A stretch of DNA of 64,000 bases, taken from the NCBI RefSeq assembly GCF_003597395.2, contig NC_133777.1, positions 63,621,519 through 63,685,518 of the forward strand, read 5' to 3'. Origin of the DNA: Chelonoidis abingdonii (lineage: Eukaryota; Chordata; Testudines; Testudinidae). Shown piece after piece: positions 34,351 to 45,563 of the stretch; position 1 is the first letter of the stretch, and every line of letters starts with the position of its first letter. The notes under the pieces were generated by a model that ran no database searches, was not told where the DNA came from, and saw only the letters and a list, made by a program, of their open reading frames with translations. Both the position numbers and the translations under genes were made by a program.

Positions 34351-35606
34351 TTAGAGCTGTCAAAGGAGGGGTATTAGGAGGTGGGAGGGTGCAAAGAGGG
34401 CGGTAGCAGCTGGCTAGCTCAAAGTCTTACCACCAGAGAGGTGCGAGGGACAGAATGTAGGAAACGGAGGCATAAGTGGGGACAAACTTGAGAGGATGAG
34501 CATAAAATTTGTAGGTAAAAGGCTGGTTGGTGATTTCTCCCCTTGATCTCCAGTTACAGCTTAAGCCCTTGTACACATGCTCCCAGGGCTTAAATTCTAA
34601 GAGATTATTTCCTGGAGCCCCCCTCTCCCATTTGGGGATCCAGGCTTCAGCTGTAGGGTGGTGGGTCTCGTGTCTTTAGCATCATGTGCGTAGAGGGCAC
34701 TGGGGCTTGGGGCTTCAGCACCTTGGGAGATGCCCACAGGTTTGAAAATATTTACTGGAGCTCCACCCTGGAAGGCTCCATCTGAATTTAAGCCCTGCAT
34801 ATTCCATGTAGCGCCCTCTCTCCACCCCGTTACCTTCTTTAACGCCAATTGGAAGGAAAATTCTAACCACAGGGTAATCCCCACTTACTTGCCAGATAGT
34901 TGGAGACTTCCAAGAAATAACAGAAACACATACAATACATTCAACACAATAATTACATTAAACAGGAGACAAGTATAATGTAACAGGGTAAAACACTATT
35001 GTTAGGTTCACCGGTGCCCACGCTGCTAATACCTGTGACTTTCCCCAGTCAAGTGACTTGAGGTAGTAAATGTAAGATTAGTGTCCCGTTGGTACGCTTA
35101 CTTTGTTGGCCTATGACCACAAAAGTCTTCCCTGCAGTGGTTTAGCAGTGTGGCTGACGGGGTTCAGTACAGCCCAAACGACTCACAAGTGGGAGGAGAT
35201 GGTAAATCCCTCCACAGGTTTAATATGCAGCAGGTTATAAAATCCCCAAACCCTTACTCCCTGGCTTGAGAACACAGTCCCCAAAACAAATTCCCTGACT
35301 AACTAAAAGATGGTGCACTCACAAACTCCATGAATGATCCTCAGGTTCAGAGATGACTCTGGACTCCTCGGTCACTGCAGAGGGGCTGATCTCTGCTGTC
35401 AGGGATCCTCTTCAGGCAGAAATCAGGCTGCTTTGGTCCCAGGATTTCCCCTCACCACAAAGGGGTGCAGGGCTCAGGTGCAGATTACACAATTTAACCA
35501 AAATTCAAATTGTAGTCTCCTAGCCCAGCATCCAGACACACACACAGCAGGCAGCAGCCCTGAACTAGCAGGCAGAGCAGAGCTGACCATATGGTGACTG
35601 GTCTCA
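34351..35606. other. unassigned, probably repetitive
   Basis: 34975-35600 resembles dispersed turtle sequence (from memory possibly LTR-type), but I cannot identify boundaries, termini or coding remnants. No exon recognised. Confidence 0.3.
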
Positions 35607-35614
35607 CCTAGGGA

Positions 35615-35789
35615 TAGGGTGACCAGATGTCCTGATAAAATCGGGACCGTCCTGATATTTAGGTGGGGTTTTTTTGTTTTTTGGTTTTTTTTGCTCTGCC
35701 AGCAGCACTCAGCTTTTTTTTTTTCTCTGCCGGCGACCCCCCACCTCCAATGTGTCCCGATATTTTCTTCCTCTCATCTGGTCACCCTA
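35615..35789. mobile_element. hAT MITE with expanded T-rich interior
   Basis: Termini TAGGGTGACCAGATGTCC and the inverse of ATCTGGTCACCCTA. Perfect 8-bp target duplication CCTAGGGA (35607-35614 and 35790-35797). Same family as 17361-17482, but the middle has two T-rich tracts and an added GCTCTGCC(A/G)GC block. Confidence 0.95.
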
Positions 35790-35797
35790 CCTAGGGA

Positions 35798-36394
35798 GCT
35801 GGAGGGCTAACTCAGCCTGGCTGGGGAAGTTTCCCAGCAAAACTCTACAAACTCGGAATCATCAGTAGAGAAGGAAAAGCCCAGCTGAGGGATCTTGCTT
35901 TCAGGTCCCTAGAGGCCAGTTCTCAGGGGGAACTCTGCATGCAGGCCTGAGACTTACTAGCTCCCCACACAGACAGTCCTGCCCTTCCCCTGGCTAGCTC
36001 CAGACTGACTCAAAAATGACTTCTTCCCTTCCCTGAACTCCCTGGGAGGGACATTTCACTCCCTATTGGTTGCTGGGCAGACTCTGAGTTTGCTTTGACT
36101 CCCCCTCCCTATCAGGGACAGTATGCCTCATCCCTGAGCTGCCAGCAGACAGAGTCCCAGGAATCTTGGTAATCTCCTTGGGGGGTACACTCCCTCTCCT
36201 CAGCCTGTTTCCCTTGACCCCTTGTTCCTCTGGGAAGATTTACAGGACCCTCTCTGGTTTTAGTTAGGGACAAAATTTCCCCAACCAGATAAGCTCTGTG
36301 CATAGAAATCAACTCTTCCATTTCACAGAGAGCGTATCACAAAGTCTATGATAATTGCATATGTTTTAACATTTGAATATTTCACTAATAATTT
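35798..36394. other. no recognised feature
   Basis: Unassigned, possibly continuing the repetitive tract to the left of the hAT element. Confidence 0.35.
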
Positions 36395-36799
36395 GACATA
36401 AAGAATCATAAAATGAGAGCTGGAAGGGACTTTGAGAAGTCAGCAAGTCCAGCCCCTTGCACTGAGGCTGGATGAAGTAAACCTATACAGTTTCTGACAA
36501 GTGTTTGTCCAATCTGTTCTTAAAAACCTCTAATGATGGGAATTCCACAACGACCCTTGGAACCCTATTCTAGAGCATAACTAACCCTATAGTTAGAAAG
36601 TTTTTCCTAATATCTAACCTCAACCTCCCTTGCTACAGATTAATTCCATTACTTCTTGCCCTATCTTCAGTGGACATGGACGAAAAATTAATCACTGTCC
36701 TCTTTAGAACAGTCCTTAACATATCGGATGACTGTAATTGATAAATACACTTGGAGTACAGTCTTTCAATCAGTTGTGCACCAACCTTATAGTAAATTC
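36395..36799 (-). mobile_element. CR1 LINE, 3' end
   Basis: On the minus strand the readable residues RARSNGIN, LRLDIRKNFLT, VVVEFPSLEVFKNRLDKHLS match the conserved C-terminal end of CR1 ORF2 (R-L-D-I-R-x-N-F, V-V-x-x-P-S-L-E-x-F-K-x-R-L-D). The element ends in CAGCTCTCATTTTATGATTC, an ATTCTATG-like CR1 tail. The adjoining bases (36725-36799) still read like the RT segment TIRLVHNWLKDxT. An internal deletion has therefore joined the mid-RT region to the C-terminus, and the catalytic Y/F-A-D-D box is missing. Confidence 0.85.
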
Positions 36800-36807
36800 A
36801 TCTAGAT

Positions 36808-37166
36808 CAGGGGTTCTCAACCTTTTTCTTTCTGAGCTCTCCCCCCACCCCCAATATGCTATAAAAACTCCAAAGCCCACCTATGCCACAACAACATTTT
36901 TCTGCATATAAAAGACAGGTTCACCATTAGGGGTAGCAATCAGGGCAATTGCCCAGGACCCCATCCTACAGGGGGCCACGTGAAGCTAAGTTGCTCAGGC
37001 TTCGGCTTCAGCCATGGGTGGCGGGGCTTGGAACCCCAGGCTTCAGCGGGGCTTTGGCTTTCTGCCCTGGGCCACAGTGAGTCTGTTGCTAGCCCTGCTT
37101 GGTGGACCTCCTAAAATCTGTTCAGGATCCCCCAGTGGGCCCCAGACTCCTGGCTGAGAACCACTG
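36808..37166. mobile_element. hAT element nested in CR1
   Basis: Begins CAGGGGTTCTCAACC and ends GGCTGAGAACCACTG. Flanked by ATCTAGAT and ATCTAGAC (36800-36807, 37167-37174; 7 of 8). CR1 coding sequence resumes in order on the far side. From about 36918 a second segment (ACCATTAGGGGTAGCAATCA ... TGTTGCTAGCCCTG) looks like a further small hAT inside this one. Confidence 0.88.
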
Positions 37167-37497
37167 ATCTAGACTGCATTTCCCTAGTTTGCTTCTGAGA
37201 ATGTCATGTGGGACTGTGTTAAAAGCCTTACTATAATCAAGAGATATCACATCTACTGCTTCCTCCCCTATCCATTAAACAGTAATCCTATCAAGGAAGG
37301 AAATTAGGTTAGTTTGGCATGATTTGTTCTTGACAAATTCATGCTGGCTATTCCTTACAATTCTATTACCTTGTAGGTGCTTCCAAACTGGTTGTTCAAT
37401 ATTTTGTTCCACTATTTTTCCAAGTATCAAAGTTAGGCTGACTGGTCTATACTTTCCAGGGTCCTCTTTGTTCCTCTTTTTAAAGATAGGTACTAGG
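37167..37497 (-). pseudogene. CR1 LINE reverse transcriptase fragment
   Basis: The minus-strand frame reads ALVPIFKKRNKEDPGKYRPV, then SLTLILGKIVEQ, then IVRNSQHEFVKNKSCQTNLI. These are the hallmark RT motifs of CR1 ORF2 (V-P-I-F-K-K-G-x-K-x-D-P-x-N-Y-R-P-V-S-L-T, then N-x-Q-H-G-F-x-x-G-K-S-C). Reading on, AVDVISLDYSKAFNTVPHDI-like sequence follows. The usual G of Q-H-G-F is E here, and frame breaks exist, so it is dead. Confidence 0.92.
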
Positions 37498-38975
37498 GCT
37501 GTCAAATGATTAAAAAAATTAATCGTGATTAATATCATGATTAAAAAAATAATCACAATTTATCACATGATTAATCATGATGTTAATAATTGAATACCAT
37601 TTATTTAAATATTTTTGGATGTTTTCTACATTTTCAAATATATTGATTTCAATTACAATACAGAATACAAAGTGTACAGTGATCTCTATATTTATTTTTA
37701 TTACAAAATTTGCACTATAAAAACAAAAGAAATTATATTTTTCAATTCATGTAATTCAAGTACTGTAGTGCAATCTCTTGGTCATGAAAGTTGAATTGAC
37801 AAATGTAGAATTAGGTACAAAAAATAACTGCACTCAAAAATAAAACAATGTAAAACTTTAGAGCCTACAAGTCCACTCAGTCCTACTTCTTGTTCAGCCA
37901 ATTGCTCAAACAAGTTTGTTTACATTTACGAGAGATAATGCTGCCTGCTTCTTGTTTATAGTGTCACTTGAAAGTGAGAAAGGCGTTCACATTACATTGT
38001 TCTAGCTGGTGTCACAAGATATTTATGTGCCAGATGCGCTAAAGTTTCATATATCCCTTCATGCTTCAATCATCATTCCAGAGGACATGCATCAATGCTA
38101 ATGAAGGGTTCTGCTTGACAACTAACCAAAGCAGTGTGGACCAACACATGTTCATTTTCATCATCTGAGTCAGATGCCACCAGCTAAAGGTTGATTTTTT
38201 AGTTTCCATATCAGAGTGTTGCTCTTTTAAGACTTCTAAAACCATGCTCCACACCTCAACCCTCTCAGATTTTGGAATGGCACTTCAGATTCTTAAACCT
38301 TGGGTTGAGTGCTGTAGCTATTTTAGACTTCTCAGATTGGTACCTTCTTTGCATATTGTCAAATCTGCAGTGAAAGCATTCTTGAAACAAACATGTGCTG
38401 GATCATCATCTGAGACTGCTATAACATGAATATATGGCAGAATGCGGGTAAAACAGAATCAGAGGCATACAATTCTCTCCCAAGGAGTTCAGTCACAAAT
38501 TTAATTAAAGCATTACTTTTTTAATGAGCATCATCAACATGGAAGCATGTTCTCTGGAATGGTGACCGAAGCATGAAGGGGCATACGAATGTTTAGCATA
38601 TCTGGCACATAAATACCTTGCAATGCCAGCTACAAAAGTGCTATGTGAACGCCTGTTCTCATTTTCAGGTGACGTTGTAAATAAGTGGGCAGCATTATCT
38701 CCCGTAAATGTAAACAAACTTGTTTGTCTGAGCAATTGGTTGAACAAGAAGTAGGACTGAGTGGACTTGTAGGCGCTAAAGTTTTACATTGTTTTATTTT
38801 TGAGTGCAGTTATTTTTTGTACCTAATTCGACATTTGTCAATTCAACTTTCATGACAAAGAGATTGCACTACAGTACTTGTATGAGGTGAATTGAAAAAT
38901 ACTATTTCTTTTATCACTTTCACCATGCAAATATTTGGAATAAAAAATAATAATATAAAGTGAAATCGTACACTA
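37498..38975. mobile_element. 1.5-kb fold-back element inserted in CR1
   Basis: Starts GGCTGTCAAATGATTAAAAA, followed by AT-rich repeated TTAATCATGATT motifs. The left arm (about 37670-38105) is the reverse complement of the right arm (about 38515-38975): CCCTTCATGCTTCAATCATC (38056) pairs with CCCTTCATGCTTCGGTCACC read backwards from 38581, and AAGTACTGTAGTGCAATCTC (37758) pairs with the same words inverted at 38860-38879. The ~410-bp loop holds unique sequence with minus-strand readable pieces such as VWSMVLEVLKEQHSDMET. No family name assigned. It interrupts CR1 between the RT region and upstream ORF2 sequence. Confidence 0.85.
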
Positions 38976-39340
38976 CTATGTTTGCCCTTCTCCAGTCTTC
39001 TGAGACCTCATCCATCCCCCATGTGTTCCAATGATAATTAATAATGCTTCCAAGATTGCTTTAGCTCAGTGGTTTTCAACCTGGGGTCCACACACAGACT
39101 GTGTCTATGGAGTCTGTGAAAGGCTGTCATTACCAAAGAACAACAGTTTTCAACCAGTGGTTCAGAGACTCTGAAATTTTTTAAGGGCCGCAAATGAAAA
39201 AGGATTGAAAACCATTGCTTTAGCGAGTTCCTTAAGTACCCTAAAATGAATTTATTTGGGCCCTGCCAACTTGAATACAGCTAACATATCTAAATATTTG
39301 ATAACCTATTCTTCCCCTTTTGGATAATAATCTCTCATTT
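38976..39340 (-). mobile_element. CR1 LINE, upstream ORF2 part
   Basis: The minus strand contains the segment that precedes the VPIFKK motif in CR1. It covers 38976-39064 (CTCCAGTCTTCTGAGACCTC) and 39216-39340 (GAGTTCCTTAAGTACCCTAA ... GGCCCTGCCAACTTGAATAC). The reverse complement reads like ELAxAIxEALxIIxNxxxNxW and EDWRR in the consensus. A hAT copy splits it. Confidence 0.78.
39065..39215. mobile_element. short hAT MITE nested in CR1
   Basis: Perfect 8-bp target duplication TGCTTTAG (39057-39064 and 39216-39223). Ends run CTCAGTGGTTTTCAACC and, inverted, ATGGTTTTCAATCC. An internal second GTTTTCAACCAGTGGTTC block suggests a partial internal duplication. Confidence 0.88.
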
Positions 39341-40457
39341 GGCCTCTAGCCCATGGGAGGGTCAGGCCTAAGGTCATTTCCTTAAAAAAAAAAGTAGAGC
39401 TTGATGGAAAAAAGTCTGAGAACCACTGCAAAGACGTCTCTCTTTTGAACGTGGGCCACAATGCAAATGAGTTCACCCTTCAATCTGGTTTGATAATCTC
39501 ATCACTGCTATGGCCAAGATCCAAATTCCTAATTTTTTATCACTGGTTATTCATATTATGGCCATACAGAAATGCTGCCTGTATCACTGTCAGCATAATT
39601 AAAAGACAGAATTGCTTTTAGTTTGACTGTTAGACTATAGGAAAAATTATAAATAAAATAATCTTGGGAAAATAGATTAATAGACTTTAAAGTCAGAAGG
39701 TACCAGAATGATCATCTAGTCTGACCTCCTGCACATTACAGGCCACAGAACCTTGTTAAAAATCCTCGTTAGAGGATTTGGGTCTTGGGATTTTGGCTGT
39801 AGTCAATTCTGTATGTGTTTTTAGCCAATAACATTAGGGGATTACAGGCACAGCCATAAAGTTAACAACAATCTACACACAGCAAAATCAAGTTGTACTT
39901 AAAGTTACATCTTACAAATATTTAATGAAATTATAAAATTGTATTATGTGTGCTATCAAAATACAACAGTTACCTTTCTAAATAGGAAAAATTGCATTAA
40001 TCACTTTTTTATTTATCACTACATAGCTATTATACACCTTTGTCCAATCATTATTAACTTTAATGGGAAAATTATGAAGACAGATTTGCATATTGAAATT
40101 AAGTGTAATGAGAATTAATCATACATTCATTGTGGAAAGCAATAACCTGATGTTGAATGTCAAATCATGGAATCTCACAATTCAGAAACTGACTTGCTTC
40201 TTGAATATCAACATGCACTTATAATATGATGCAGGCCGCACTGAGAGAGTGTAAGAAATTGCGAAGAAAACTGTTCAGTTTTCCTTCTGAAAGCGTGCCC
40301 TGCCAATGCACTCTGATTTGTTTATGGAAATGTAAGTTGTCTGCATATGTATTGGCAATAAATAGCTTTATTTGTTTAAGGTTTGCATATGACTATACTG
40401 CAGATAATGCCATATGTAGACAAACTCTCACTGAAATATTCACTATCCCTGATTAAC
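39341..40457. other. mostly unassigned AT-rich DNA
   Basis: 39680-39770 (AGACTTTAAAGTCAGAAGGT ... CATCTAGTCTGACCTCCTGC) looks like a dispersed repeat fragment of CR1/LTR type. The rest is AT-rich with no recognised feature. Confidence 0.4.
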
Positions 40458-40688
40458 TTTGACTATGTCTACACTGCAGAGCCTTAGTGTAGATGCAGCA
40501 TATGCTGATACAGAAGTGTTTCTACTGGGGTCGAAACACCATCTCCCAAAACCACATTAGCGATACTGACAGTATCACTCTTCTATCGGCACAGCTGCAT
40601 CTACACTGGGTTTTTTGTTGGCATAGCTATGTCGCTACTGTACCTGACTGACATACCTATGCTAGCATAAATGTAGCCCAAGCCTTCA
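40458..40688. mobile_element. Harbinger-like MITE
   Basis: Left end GACTATGTCTACACTGCAGA and the inverse of the right end (AAGGCTTGGGCTACATTTAT) resemble the (G)TCTACACT terminus of the Harbinger copies. No coding content. Target duplication not clear. Confidence 0.55.
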
Positions 40689-40710
40689 TGTATGCACTTA
40701 TTCTGGAATA

Positions 40711-41428
40711 AGGGCTTGTCTACACTATCAAGTTTTGTTGACATAACATATGTCAACACCCAAAAGACGACAAAACAAAAATCGCCAAAGGGTGTTCACA
40801 CTTGTGCCTCTGTTGACAGATCACATCCACATTGGGGACACCATCATTGACAGGGTGAGCAATGAACCATTGGTATGGATCCCACAGTGCAGTGTTGTGG
40901 GAAGGAAGAGCTGATCGCTGCACATCTTGGGATTCTCTCTGAATTCTCCCACAACCCCCTCAGCTGCCGAGAGCAACATCATGAGCAGCTCTGTGAGCTC
41001 TCAGTGCTCAGAAATGGCAAAGCAGCACAGCAGTCTACCTACTGCTCTGTTCCTAGTTCAGGGCAGAATAGGAGCATTCCAAAGATTTGCTCTTTGTTTG
41101 TTCCTCAAACGGAGCATCATACAGATACTTCCCGGAGCTTTGAGAGGGGAAGGATGCATGCCTGCAGGGCAGCAGAGATCAAAACACTGACCAATCAGGG
41201 TAGGCATTGTGGGATATTGGCAGAAGCCAATTCTGTCGACAAAACAACCAGCAGTCTCTACACTGGCTCTTTGTTGACAATAAAGGGTGGGGAAAAGACA
41301 AAAGTCTCTCGTACGGGTGGAAGTTTTTTGTCACCAAAACTGGGTGTCTTTCTCAACAAAGGTTCCATTGTACTGTGTCCACTCTTGCAGTTTTTGGCGA
41401 CAAAACTTGCCAGTGTAGACAAGCCTTA
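40711..41428. mobile_element. MITE with ~30-bp inverted termini
   Basis: Left end AGGGCTTGTCTACACTATCAAGTTTTGT (first bases) mirrors the right end, whose inverse begins AAGGCTTGTCTACACTGGCA then AGTTTTGTCG. Flanked by TAA/TTA. It sits inside another AT-rich repeat whose TTATTCTGGAATAAG-like word recurs at 41472-41490. A 184-codon + strand frame (40875-41429) runs through it and out of its right terminus. It is unlikely to be a gene, since it ends within the TIR and shows no domain. Confidence 0.75.
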
Positions 41429-41985
41429 AGAGTGCATTATTCCTCTTTTGCTTGACTCACATCAGAAAAACCATTATTCCAGAATAAGAACGCACTACTG
41501 TGGAATTAATTAGGGATAGTTAATCAAGGATTTCTCCATGTTTAAACAAGCCCTGAAACATACACAGAAGTCAGCTAAAAATCTTTGTTAGGTTATTTTT
41601 ATGTGTATATATTACATTCAGGTAACCCCTTAATATTAGTAAAAATATTGTAGGATGTCCCTCTATGGAACTCCCGCCAGCACTCCAGAGGGCCCTGGGT
41701 TATGTGGGCTTGGCATCTGTTAATTTATGTTCCTATTCTGTCAGCAATAAGTGATGTGACTGATCAAAACAGTATTTTACCAAGGTCCTGAACATCCCCC
41801 CATCACATCCCCTGTTTTCATCCCCAACCCACTTGCTTCCCACCCAGACCTACTCCTCCAAGTTTGCTACCTGAACCCCAGATCTGCTCCTCCACTGCCC
41901 CCCTGCGACTCCACACAGCTCTTCCCCATCCCCTCCAGTCGCTACCCTCCATTCCGCACCTGCCCCTCGCTCAGCATCTTCTCCC
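41429..41985. other. unassigned; C-rich shoulder of the LYSMD2 CpG island
   Basis: 41429-41660 is AT-rich and partly repeat. From about 41790 the + strand becomes strongly C-rich (CCCAACCCACTTGCTTCCCA type sequence), leading into the CpG island. Confidence 0.5.
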
Positions 41986-42320
41986 CCTCCCGGCGCTGTC
42001 GCTGCGATGCAGGACAGGACGCAGAACACAGCGAAACTCCGGGAGAAGGGCAGAAGCCTCAGCTGCGCTTCACTTCTCTACTACGCATGCGCACAGGCTT
42101 CGCGCAAGCTCCTTAGAGCCGCAGCAAGGGGTTGCGCGTGCGCAGACGGTAGACACAATTCCACCTGGGGCCGCGCACTTACCCCCCCCGTTGCCCTGAC
42201 TGCTGTGGTGTCATTGGCGCTTGGCCGGTCTCAGCCGCCCCCGGCTGCTGTGACTCGAGTGCCTCCGCGGCCTGCCATGCCCATTGCTCGGCTCGCGCAG
42301 CCCTAACGGAGCCGCTGGTC
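41986..42320 (+). promoter_or_regulatory. CpG-island promoter of LYSMD2 (possibly bidirectional)
   Basis: A CpG-dense, TATA-less block directly upstream of the LYSMD2 start; high CpG continues into exon 1 and the start of intron 1 (to about 42760). It contains two NRF1-like palindromes: ACGCATGCGCA at 42083-42093 and TGCGCGTGCGCA at 42133-42144. There is also an inverted CCAAT box (ATTGG near 42214). Such promoters are usually broadly active. In mammals TMOD2 starts, as I recall, from the same region on the other strand, so bidirectional activity is plausible but not shown here. Confidence 0.8.
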
Positions 42321-42551
42321 ATGGCAGAGTTCCCGCCAGTGCCGCTCTCCCTGCGGGAGGAGCCCCCGGCCGCCCGCTCTGGCTCCGAGTCCGAGTCGGA
42401 GGCCGAGCTGTCGCAGAGCCTGGCCCGCACCAAGATCCGCTCGTACGGCAGCACAGCCAGCGTAGCGGCCCCCCTGGCGGAGCGCTACCTGGAGCATCGC
42501 CTCAGCGCCGGAGACACGCTGCAGGGCATCGCGCTCAAGTATGGAGTTACG
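42321..42551 (+). CDS. LYSMD2: LysM domain-containing protein 2, exon 1 (coding part)
   Basis: Encodes residues 1-77, from an ATG in good context (GTCATGG) to a GT donor (ACG^GTAAGG), phase 0. After an acidic, serine-rich N-terminus (SGSESESEAEL, residues 20-30) comes the LARTKIRSYGSTASV block typical of LYSMD1/2. The first half of the single LysM domain follows from about residue 57: EHRLSAGDTLQGIALKYGVT. LysM folds bind N-acetylglucosamine polymers in many proteins. The exact role of the vertebrate LYSMD2 protein is poorly known, and it has no signal peptide or membrane segment, so it is probably intracellular. LYSMD2 is preferred over LYSMD1 from the N-terminal and exon 2 sequence. Long open frames on the opposite strand here are GC-composition shadows. 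Confidence 0.95.
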
Positions 42552-45439
42552 GTAAGGGCGGCCGGGGGGCGCTGGGAAGGCGAGGCCCCACTGGCGCCAG
42601 AGGCGGGCGGGCAGGTCCGGGACCCCGAGCCCTGAGTAGAGGCCGCCTGGCCAGGCGCGAGGAAGGATGGGCTTGTGGGCGAGGCGCCGCGCCGAAAGAC
42701 TGCTCGGTCCCTGGGATAATGGGCGGGTCCGAATTTGTAGAGGAGTCGTCGCAACCCTTCCTCGCCTCAGTGTAAATGCTGGGCCCGACTGCACCACGTG
42801 TGCGCGGGCCCTGAACTCAGCTGCAGTCTGGAGCTACCAGAATATAATTAATGGGCCAGGCCAATGGGAGTGGGGGAGGAATTCCTAGGCCTGGGTGAGA
42901 CCGCGCAGCTGCGGGAGGAGGGATCCCTGGCGAGGTGTAAGCCACTTGGGGTCTGGCCATGGAGTGAAGGAGGAATACCCAGCCAGCTATATGGTACAGG
43001 AGCTGCAGTGTGGGAAATCCTTAGCCAGCTGTGAGTAGAGTTGCCAGTTTTGGTTGGATGTATTCTTGGCGTTTTCATCACATGATATCTTTAATTAAAG
43101 ATTAATCTTTATTTCCTGGAGGGAAGCCTGGATGGTTGGGAACCATAGCTGTCAGGCAGAAGAAATGGGATGGAGAGTGACAGGAATCCTTGGTTAGATA
43201 TGAGTCAAATGAGGTTGTAAGAGAGATGGGGTGAGATAACAAGGGAGCATAGAGAGGAAAAATTCCTCCTCATCACATGCAAGTTTTGGGGGACAGTAAG
43301 GTGATGAGAGAGTTAATGCCTAGCCCTCCATGAGCCAGTGATTTGTGATGGAGGAGGGCTCAGTCCCTCCCTGGCCATGTGTTAAAGGAGAGTTGCAGGA
43401 ATAGATGAAGAAATGCTAGGCCAGCTGTGAATAAGATGACCATAGATAGGGAATCTTCATCCAGGTGTGAATCTCTAGTAAATGTATTGCTGCAGTAATG
43501 CATCCACAACCATCCCTTAAAAAAATAATCTCAGATTAATATCTACAACATGACCATGTAGCCTAGTCCACTGTGCAGGCTCCAGGAACCTGTACATGGT
43601 TGTTTCTAATACGCTTTTCCAGATCAGCATAGTTAAGAATATTTTTTTTCTTGTGAGCCATAATACATAAGATGTGCCATACATTACCCATGCAAACCAC
43701 CACCTGCTGTCTCTAGCATCATGTCATAATAGTTTTCAGACCAAATTTCAGCTGCCCTAAGGGAAAACATACCAAAAACCTTCTAGCAACAGCTTTTGAT
43801 ATACAGTTGTAATTAACAATATTTGGCTCCCATTGTGAATAAGGTCAAAGTCTTTATTTCCTTTTGGGAAGAAGAGTAACTCTACTTGGAGTCAAATCCT
43901 GATTATTCCTTACTGATAGGAGTAATGCTGTGGAAGTCAGTGGAGTTACTCTGGGTTTTTTTTTGGTGTAAAAGCAGAATCTGACTCACTAAGGCTTTGT
44001 GAATAAGCTGAATTGGTTTGCCATTAGTTTATTTATACGCTCACCATTGTAACTTATTTCTCACACATTAAAAAAACCCTTCTCACATCTAGTGACAAAT
44101 GGTGTTGGAAATGTTTAAATTTGGTTTTTATTCAGAACTGGGACTAGTGCATTGTAGTTCAATTTAATTAATGAATTTGTATAAATGTATTTCTAAATAG
44201 GAACTTCAGTATTTCAGGATGGCATTATAGCATGGAATACTAACATTAAAAAATTAAGCTCAATTTTTAATTTGTATTTAAATTACTTAAAATACATTTC
44301 GAGCCAGACCTGTCAAAGAATACACCTGAAACAAAATAGTAATCTAGCCCTCAATTTCAGATGTCAAGATGTGCCTTTTTTAGTTCTCCCTATTTAAATT
44401 GCCATTGTGACAGTATAAGTAGTAAGTACTAATTTTTCGCTCCCATTTGCTATCTACCAGACATTCCTAGCAGTCTCCTTAATTTACCAAGTCTTGAGTA
44501 AAGGCTTTAGAGTTTTAACACTCCCATAATGTAAACAGAAGATTTTTTTAAAATAGAAACTTAGGATCAAATTTTATTAAAGAATCTTTGTATATGCCTT
44601 ATAAAATGAAAAGTGCATTAGCAGCAATCCCAGTCACACTTGGCTCTGCCTCATAGGGCTAAACCAAGTCACTGACGTTTCTGAGAGCGTCTGACTGATG
44701 GGAGTTGGATCAGGTCTTACTTCAGTAGGGGCTCAGAGTAGTGTGAATGCAACATCCTCATCTCTTGAGAAGGTGAGGAGGATGAACTTGCACCTCTAAC
44801 AATGACTTCCTCCAGCTGTTTAAGAAGAGGTATTGATTGTCTTTAAAGGAAACAAAAGGTCCACATATTTGCCCTTCAGCAGAAGAGTGCTGGCTACCAC
44901 ATGGGGCATCATGTTTATCTACCATAGGTATCTTTCAAGTTGCTCTTGTCATTCTATTCACATGCCATATAGGGAAAAGGATATCCAAGACCTTATTCAT
45001 GTACCCCACTTTAAACAAAAGCTTTCTGCTATGGCTCCCTTCCTTATTGCTCCCATTGGTTGTAGCAATGATGGGAGCACTAGTGCTGATAGTCACTGTC
45101 ATCTAGACCTGTTCTGAACAAGGGTAATGTAGTGTAGATGAAGCCTACCACTGATGAGAGATTGAATGGGGGTGGGGTGGAGATGTTAATTTGTGATCCT
45201 TAGTGTAATCTCCTAATCTGGGAAAATTTTGATGTTTATAAATCATATTTGTAAAGATCTATCAAGCTGATTCTGTTAAACATCAAATAAAATTTTTAGT
45301 CAAAATATTCTAAGAGAATAAGTGAGTGTGGGTACGTAATTGTGGGAATTAAAAGGATGATGGCTAGAATATTGTTGAATGTTGTTCCTACAAAGCCAAG
45401 AAGGTGTGCGCTTTCTTCAATGTAAACATTAATTCCTTG

Positions 45440-45563
45440 TAGGGTGACCAGATAGGAAATGTGAAAAATCAGGACGGGGGTGTGTGCGTGCGTAATAGGA
45501 GCTTATAAGAAAAACCTAAAAATCAGGACTGTCCCTATAAAATTGGGGCATCTAGTCACCCTA
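45440..45563. mobile_element. hAT MITE in LYSMD2 intron 1
   Basis: Termini TAGGGTGACCAGAT and the inverse of ATCTAGTCACCCTA. Flanking octamers ATTCCTTG and ATCCCTTG (7 of 8). Third copy of the TAGGGTGACC family, in the opposite internal orientation to 17361-17482. Confidence 0.9.

Noticed and set aside
35100..35140. Possible tropomodulin exon (minus strand residues EDFCGH)
   Set aside because: Only the EDF triplet fits; flanking residues and splice sites do not. It lies in sequence that looks repetitive.
40875..41429. 184-codon + strand frame
   Set aside because: Runs through a MITE and ends in its terminal inverted repeat; no domain recognised.
42284..42797. 163- and 164-codon frames overlapping LYSMD2 exon 1 in other frames
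   Set aside because: GC-rich CpG-island composition leaves all frames open. Only the frame with LysM residues, correct splice donor and matching exon 2 is supported.
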